From: Methanobacterium veterum
GTDB taxonomy: Archaea > Methanobacteriota > Methanobacteria > Methanobacteriales > Methanobacteriaceae
Direction: 5' to 3'
Assembly (NCBI RefSeq): GCF_000745485.1
Contig: NZ_JQJK01000015.1
Location: 62,001 to 126,000, forward strand
DNA length: 64,000 bases
Shown here: positions 57,338 to 64,000 of the stretch, one piece after another
How the letters are laid out: each line of letters starts with the position of its first letter
How positions within the stretch are numbered: the stretch's first letter is position 1
Program-made: the position numbers and the translations under genes
Notes under the pieces: model-generated
The model's database searches: none
Told to the model about the DNA's origin: nothing
Seen by the model: the letters and a program-made list of their open reading frames with translations, nothing else

Positions 57338-58585
57338 TTATCTTCGAACTCCAAAGAAGTTTATTGCACCTATCAAATCTTCAAAAGCGATTAATTCCTG
57401 CTTTAGCGCATCTTGAGGACTTAAAGTTCCGCTCATTTCCCCATCAGCAGTTAATTTATCAGGGCCTCTTGCAACCAGCCGATCTACACCATCACTGCTT
57501 AAAACTTCTTCAGCAATTTTATCGTGTACATATGCACGGCCGGGTATTATTACAGTCTCTTTTAACTGGCTGAAATCTACCTCTTCAAGGTCTTTTTGAG
57601 TAATAAGGCAGCCTATATCTTGATCTACTGCAACAACATTAACAAGATCAGACGCTTCAATGTTTCCAATTATTTTTTCTATAAATGGAGCTGCAACTTT
57701 ACTTGTTAAGATAGTGGCTTTGGAAGTGACTTTGGATAATATATCTAAATACTCTTTATTTTTATCCTTTGAAATTGCAAAAGGAGTATCGTTATCAGGA
57801 TCGCAAAGTGGAGTTCCTGTAACTTTGAAATTGAATTCATCATTAATTTTTCTAACTAACGCTTCAAATTCGTCAAGTTCATGGGGAACTACTCCGTCTA
57901 ATATTGGTTCATTACCTAATATTAAACCTTGATTCCTGAAATTAGCGAATCGCATGAGTATGAATGCTTTAGCACCCCAGTCTTCTAAAGTGGAACATGT
58001 TTTAAATAAATCTTCGCCGTCATTTACTCCAGGCACTATAACAGAAGCAGCATGTACCTCTGAGCTTTCACAGAATATTTGAAGAGCCTTAATGGATTCT
58101 TCGGCAGTTTTATCGTTTACCCATTCTCTTCTTATACTTGGATCTGTGGAAAAAACAGTAAATGTTACTTCACTAACTTCCTTTGAAACAAGATCTTCTG
58201 CCATTTTAGCATCAGTAATACCTTTACCGCTGGTATATCCAAGATGTATTGGGAGTCCAAAATCCGAGAATGCAGAAACGATGTCAAAGAGATAAGGATA
58301 ACAGCTTACATCTCCTCCTCCGCTTATATTTACTTTTAAATTAGCATCACGATAGTCTCCTAACATAAGGGAGTTTTGTACAGAGCTTATAACAAAAAAA
58401 GGTGATTGAAATTCGTTCCCTATTTCTCTGATACCAGTTGTACAGCTGTCACATCCAACTTTACCTAGAGAACAATTTTTGCATCCTAGAGCTTCTGTGC
58501 CTTTTACTTTTCTAAAGTAACAGTATTTACAAAAACCGTTACAGTCTTTTCCAGGTATTCCACCTACGTCAGCTACGATTTGCAT
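57338..58585 (-). CDS. mmp10: Methanogenesis marker protein 10 (McrA arginine C-methyltransferase)
   Basis: A 415-residue radical SAM methyltransferase. The opening VADVGGIPGKDCNGFCKYCY carries CxxxCxxC; a second Cys cluster CKNCSLGKVGCDSC follows at about 35-48; NISGGGDVSCYPY is at about 86. Mmp10 is known to make 5-(S)-methylarginine in McrA. The gene is divergent from the mcr operon and shares its 295-base intergenic region. The target Arg is conserved in the McrA encoded here. Confidence 0.93.
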   Translation of the reverse strand: MQIVADVGGIPGKDCNGFCKYCYFRKVKGTEALGCKNCSLGKVGCDSCTTGIREIGNEFQSPFFVISSVQNSLMLGDYRDANLKVNISGGGDVSCYPYLFDIVSAFSDFGLPIHLGYTSGKGITDAKMAEDLVSKEVSEVTFTVFSTDPSIRREWVNDKTAEESIKALQIFCESSEVHAASVIVPGVNDGEDLFKTCSTLEDWGAKAFILMRFANFRNQGLILGNEPILDGVVPHELDEFEALVRKINDEFNFKVTGTPLCDPDNDTPFAISKDKNKEYLDILSKVTSKATILTSKVAAPFIEKIIGNIEASDLVNVVAVDQDIGCLITQKDLEEVDFSQLKETVIIPGRAYVHDKIAEEVLSSDGVDRLVARGPDKLTADGEMSGTLSPQDALKQELIAFEDLIGAINFFGVRR

Positions 58586-58730
58586 AGTATCTACTTTGTT
58601 TTAACACATAAAATAAATAATTTCTGAAAAAAATTGAACTAATTGCATCAAAAAGTGGTAAAATATACTAAATAAACATAAGACGATTATACTTTATAAG
58701 TCTTTCTACTTTAATCAGAAAGAAAGTTTA

Positions 58731-58743
58731 ATAATATATAAGA
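58731..58743 (+). promoter_or_regulatory. Probable mcr operon promoter
   Basis: AATAATATATAAG is the strongest TATA-like sequence between mmp10 and mcrB; transcription would start near 58765, giving a leader of about 115 bases. A weaker TATA-like ACTTTATAAG lies near 58691. Confidence 0.6.
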
Positions 58744-58791
58744 CTACAAATTCAGTCTCGTATATCAATATGTACTAAAAATGATTCTATT

Positions 58792-58820
58792 ATAAATGAG
58801 TGCTGGCAAGGCTCATTTAT
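58792..58820 (+). promoter_or_regulatory. Hairpin in mcr leader
   Basis: A perfect 9-bp stem ATAAATGAG (58792-58800) / CTCATTTAT (58812-58820) with an 11-base loop TGCTGGCAAGG lies in the predicted leader, 60 bases before the mcrB ATG. No T-run follows, so it is not a terminator. It may act on mRNA stability or translation of mcrB. Confidence 0.55.
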
Positions 58821-58881
58821 GTCAGAGGATTGGTGCTTTAAATAGGAATTGATATGCGAAAATTTTCTCAGGAGGGAAAAA

Positions 58882-60210
58882 ATGGCAAGATTTGAAGATA
58901 AGATCGACTTGTACGACGACAGAGGCAATCTTGTTGAAGAACAAGTTCCACTAGAAGCCCTAAGTCCTTTGAGAAACCCAGCGATCAGAAGTATCGTGCA
59001 GGGTATTAAGAGGACCATAGCAGTTAACCTTGAAGGTATAGAGAACGCTCTAAGATCCGGAAAGGTTGCCGGAGGAAAAATTTTAGGAAGAGAATTAGAT
59101 CTCGACATAGTCGGAAATGCTGAAGCCATAGCACAAGAAGCAAAAGAAATGATTCTTGTGGAAGAAGGCGACGACACAAAAGTCGAACTTTTAGCAGGCG
59201 GAAAGAGAGCATTAGTACAAATACCATCACTAAGGCTTGAAGCAGCAGCTGAATACTCAGCAACATCATTAGTAACTGCGTCAGCGTTCATCCAGGCTAT
59301 AGTTAACCAGTTCGATGTTGGAATGTACGATGCAAACGTGGTAAAAGCAGCAGTATTAGGTAGATATCCACAAACCGTAGAATACGCAGGTGGAAACATG
59401 GCTACCATGCTGGATGTACCTCAGAAATTAGAAGGTCCAGGTTACGCATTAAGAAACATTCCGGTTAACCACGTAGTTGCAACAACTCTCAAAAACACAA
59501 TGCAAGCAGCAGCTTTGTCGACAATCCTCGAACAAACAGCTATGTTTGAAATGGGAGATGCAACAGGAAGATTCGAAAGAATGCACCTTCTTGGTTTAGC
59601 TTACCAGGGAATGAATGCTGATAACATCGTATATGATCTTGTAAAAGACAACGGTAAAGAAGGAACAGTAGGATCTGTTATACTGGACCTAGTTAACAGA
59701 GCATCTGAAGATGGTGTAATAGGCGTCGAAAAAGAAATGGGCGGCGACTTTAAATTATACGGAACAGATGACCTGGCCAAATGGAATGCATACAATGCAG
59801 CAGGACAAATGGCAGCTACTATGGTCAACCAGGGTGCTGCGAGAGCAGCTCAGGGTGTATCCTCAACATTGTTATACTACAACGATATTATTGAATTCGC
59901 AACAGGATTACCTGGTGTGGACTTCGGTAGAGCTGAAGGTGTAGCAGTAGGATTTTCATTCTTCAGTCACTCCATCTATGGTGGAGGTGGGCCTGGTATC
60001 TTTAACGGTAACCACATCGTTACAAGACACAGTAAAGGATTCGCTATACCTTGCGTAGCAGCTGCAATGGCTCTTGATGCAGGTACACAGATGTTCTCCC
60101 CAGAAGCAACCTCAGGACTAATCAAAGACGTATACAGTCAAGTTGATGAATTCCGAGAACCACTCAAATATGTAGTGGAGGCAGCTGCCGACATAAAAGG
60201 CGATATTTAA
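58882..60210 (+). CDS. mcrB: Methyl-coenzyme M reductase subunit beta
   Basis: The 442-residue beta subunit of MCR, the enzyme that releases methane from methyl-coenzyme M with coenzyme B. Full length; the opening [16 protein letters not shown] and the active-site region [20 protein letters not shown] (about 361-380) are intact. AGGAGGG lies six bases before the ATG at 58882; the frame is open to 58849 without support. First gene of mcrBDCGA. Confidence 0.97.
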   Translation: MARFEDKIDLYDDRGNLVEEQVPLEALSPLRNPAIRSIVQGIKRTIAVNLEGIENALRSGKVAGGKILGRELDLDIVGNAEAIAQEAKEMILVEEGDDTKVELLAGGKRALVQIPSLRLEAAAEYSATSLVTASAFIQAIVNQFDVGMYDANVVKAAVLGRYPQTVEYAGGNMATMLDVPQKLEGPGYALRNIPVNHVVATTLKNTMQAAALSTILEQTAMFEMGDATGRFERMHLLGLAYQGMNADNIVYDLVKDNGKEGTVGSVILDLVNRASEDGVIGVEKEMGGDFKLYGTDDLAKWNAYNAAGQMAATMVNQGAARAAQGVSSTLLYYNDIIEFATGLPGVDFGRAEGVAVGFSFFSHSIYGGGGPGIFNGNHIVTRHSKGFAIPCVAAAMALDAGTQMFSPEATSGLIKDVYSQVDEFREPLKYVVEAAADIKGDI

Positions 60211-60238
60211 GTAATCCGCACTTGGGGGCATTAAGTCA

Positions 60239-60682
60239 ATGGATATCGAGATATTTCCACACAGATTGTTGAACGTAGATACCGCTGAAAGATTATTAAA
60301 TGATCTTGATAGCATCGAAGGTATCAAAAGAATGATTATACACGGACCGAGACTTCCTCCAGTGAGAGAAGGACACCCAGACCGCAGAATTATAGTTGTA
60401 AGCGGAGAAGAAGTAGAAGTACAAGTGAAACCCGGTAGAATACTACTGGAAATCGAATCAGAAGACGTCATTGAAGATGTAAAAGAAGTTTGTGAAGATC
60501 ATTTACCATTTGGATATAACATCCATATTGGACACTTCATAAGAAAACAGAAAACAGTTTCAGATCAGCTCAAATATGGCGAGGAATTAGATAATATTCC
60601 TGATGAAATGGTTGGATTAACTGACCAGAACGCACAACTCAGTGAAAGAGCACAAATACTAAAGAGGAAAGACGAAAAATGA
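60239..60682 (+). CDS. mcrD: Methyl-coenzyme M reductase operon protein D
   Basis: A 147-residue McrD, starting [20 protein letters not shown] with the family's [11 protein letters not shown] (about 31-41). McrD binds apo-MCR during assembly and is not part of the mature enzyme. It lies 28 bases after mcrB and its last codons overlap the mcrC start by four bases (ATGA). Confidence 0.94.
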   Translation: MDIEIFPHRLLNVDTAERLLNDLDSIEGIKRMIIHGPRLPPVREGHPDRRIIVVSGEEVEVQVKPGRILLEIESEDVIEDVKEVCEDHLPFGYNIHIGHFIRKQKTVSDQLKYGEELDNIPDEMVGLTDQNAQLSERAQILKRKDEK

Positions 60683-61275
60683 TTGGTAAAGGCACGCACA
60701 TCGTAGATTGCAGAGTAGCGATGGGTATGGGTGAAGGAGGAGGAATTGCCCAGAGGGGCACATTTGCCCAGAGTGGCAGTGATGTTTTAACAATAGCAAT
60801 GTCTCCGGGAAGGAGACATATAACAAAACCAGTCTGTGAGATAACATTCGCGTTGCGGGAAGCTAATATAATGACAAGTACTCTCGTGTTGAATGCCGGT
60901 GCCGGTGTTCCGCATGATGCTCCAGCAGCTGGAGGGGGCAGTCTTTTTGGACTTACTCCAACAGAAATAGAGCAAATAAACATGCATAAACTTATACTGG
61001 TACACCTTGGAGGTGTTAAACACCACATTGTGTACAAAGCCCGGTTAATACTTCGACATGTAGAGAAACCTTGCGTAATCATTTGTGAATATCCAGTTGA
61101 CTTTGAAGATTTTGCAAAGATTGGTGTCAAAACTAAAGCTGTAATGCCCGATGAGCCTAAAACAAAAGGTGAAATTGTGGATATAATAAGCGGTGTAATT
61201 AGAGGAGAAACCAGTCCCCAAGAAAAGTTGGATGAAATTATTAGAAAAGTTAGGTTAGCACTAGGAGGTGCATGA
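60679..61275 (+). CDS. mcrC: Methyl-coenzyme M reductase operon protein C
   Basis: A 198-residue McrC, beginning [20 protein letters not shown] and containing [20 protein letters not shown]. McrC is a component of the complex that reduces the nickel of F430 and activates MCR. It starts inside the mcrD stop (ATGA) and ends inside the ribosome-site region of mcrG, so the operon is tightly coupled. Confidence 0.95.
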   Translation: MIGKGTHIVDCRVAMGMGEGGGIAQRGTFAQSGSDVLTIAMSPGRRHITKPVCEITFALREANIMTSTLVLNAGAGVPHDAPAAGGGSLFGLTPTEIEQINMHKLILVHLGGVKHHIVYKARLILRHVEKPCVIICEYPVDFEDFAKIGVKTKAVMPDEPKTKGEIVDIISGVIRGETSPQEKLDEIIRKVRLALGGA

Positions 61276-61277
61276 TA

Positions 61278-62027
<750 letters not shown>

Positions 62028-62044
62028 TCAGGAGGGTGATTAAT

Positions 62045-63696
<1,652 letters not shown>

Positions 63697-63697
<1 letters not shown>

Positions 63698-63727
63698 ATA
63701 GGTGTAACGCAAACACCTATTTTTTTT
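63697..63727 (+). terminator. Intrinsic terminator between mcrA and mtrE
   Basis: A 9-bp stem AATAGGTGT (63697-63705) / ACACCTATT (63713-63721) with a 7-base loop, running into seven T residues. It starts at the mcrA stop codon and lies 30 bases before mtrE, so part of the transcription should stop here before the mtr genes. Confidence 0.75.
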
Positions 63728-63756
63728 ATTTCATTGAAAACGAGGAGGAAAAAAAC

Positions 63757-64000
63757 ATGGTAGACCCTATGATAACAGGATTAGGTGTTGTTGCCCTTAT
63801 GGGAGCTGCTGCTACTATTGCAGGAGCTGCTGAGGACCTTGAATCAGATATTGGTTCCATGAGTAACCCAAACTCTCAGGTTCAACTGGCCCCACAGATG
63901 GGTAATGTTCACAGATTGTTTAACAAGGCTGTATCAGGCGAACCAGTACTTTGGGGTACAATGGTCGGTATCGCAGGTTCATTAGCATATGTTCTCATGG
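63757..64000 (+). CDS. mtrE: Tetrahydromethanopterin S-methyltransferase subunit E (partial)
   Basis: The first 81 codons of mtrE; the gene runs off the window. It opens MVDPMITGLGVVALMGAAAT and continues with DIGSMSNPNSQVQLAPQMGN, as in MtrE, a membrane subunit of the sodium-pumping methyltransferase that makes methyl-coenzyme M for MCR. GAGGAGG lies eight bases before the ATG. No promoter is visible between the terminator and this start, so it may depend on read-through from mcr. Confidence 0.93.
   Translation, partial: MVDPMITGLGVVALMGAAATIAGAAEDLESDIGSMSNPNSQVQLAPQMGNVHRLFNKAVSGEPVLWGTMVGIAGSLAYVLM

Noticed and set aside
58752..59408. 218-codon frame antisense to the start of mcrB
   Set aside because: Shadow of mcrB; it would also cover the mcr leader hairpin and TATA region.

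Overview
The window reads as one contiguous stretch of chromosome from a hydrogenotrophic methanogen of the order Methanobacteriales, most likely a mesophilic Methanobacterium. This rests on the complete mcrBDCGA operon followed by the start of mtrE, on ftr, cofG, mptA and comB, on methanogenesis-marker genes including mmp10 and an mmp7-like gene, on archaeal TATA promoters with GGTGA-type ribosome-binding sites, and on an intron-containing tRNA-Trp. The DNA is AT-rich with long AT-only spacers. No prophage, rRNA operon or CRISPR array was seen.

Layout. 0.2-5.3 kb: ftr, a three-PAS histidine kinase, a flippase-like membrane protein and a phosphodiesterase. 5.3-10.8 kb: a small TRAM protein, a stomatin-like protein, a decayed IS605-type tnpB tail with its right-end hairpin, a TrkA protein, a UbiA prenyltransferase with its DUF1724-type regulator, a palindrome mosaic and an MBL hydrolase. 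10.9-13 kb: tRNA-Trp with an intron that looks like a C/D guide RNA, tRNA-Cys, an unexplained highly structured intergenic element, and two Hsp20 genes. 13-26 kb: mostly single metabolic genes (nitroreductase, chorismate mutase, ProC-like, methyltransferase, cofG, mptA, HDAC-like deacetylase, HIT-like, MFS, UbiA). 26.4-28 kb: a gerW/DUF2953/gerW-like operon. 28-31.3 kb: an Lrp regulator and three DUF4013 membrane paralogues with near-identical promoters. 31.6-50.7 kb: mixed housekeeping and envelope genes (trm1, CPBP protease, DegT aminotransferase, mechanosensitive-channel-like protein, DUF2142, NcsA-like sulfurtransferase, GTPBP1-like GTPase, TraB, comB, second TRAM gene, marker proteins). 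51-55.8 kb: a same-strand run DUF134 - NifX-like - Mrp - ferredoxin - radical SAM - CDF::NifX fusion - DtxR, which looks like a metal or Fe-S homeostasis island. 55.9-64 kb: a B12-binding radical SAM protein, mmp10, then the mcr operon, a terminator and mtrE.

How the genes work together. Ftr, MCR and MtrE are steps of CO2-to-methane reduction. CofG, MptA and ComB make the cofactors F420, methanopterin and coenzyme M. Mmp10 and McrC modify or activate MCR. The least explained features are non-coding: the folded element at 11.5-11.7 kb, a family of AAAATC/GATTTT hairpin mosaics at four places (one lies between two copies of a Shine-Dalgarno sequence, one between two copies of the cofG 3' end), shared palindromes at promoters, and predicted 5'-terminal hairpins on both TRAM genes. 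All calls come from reading sequence alone; family names are from recognition, not from a database search.
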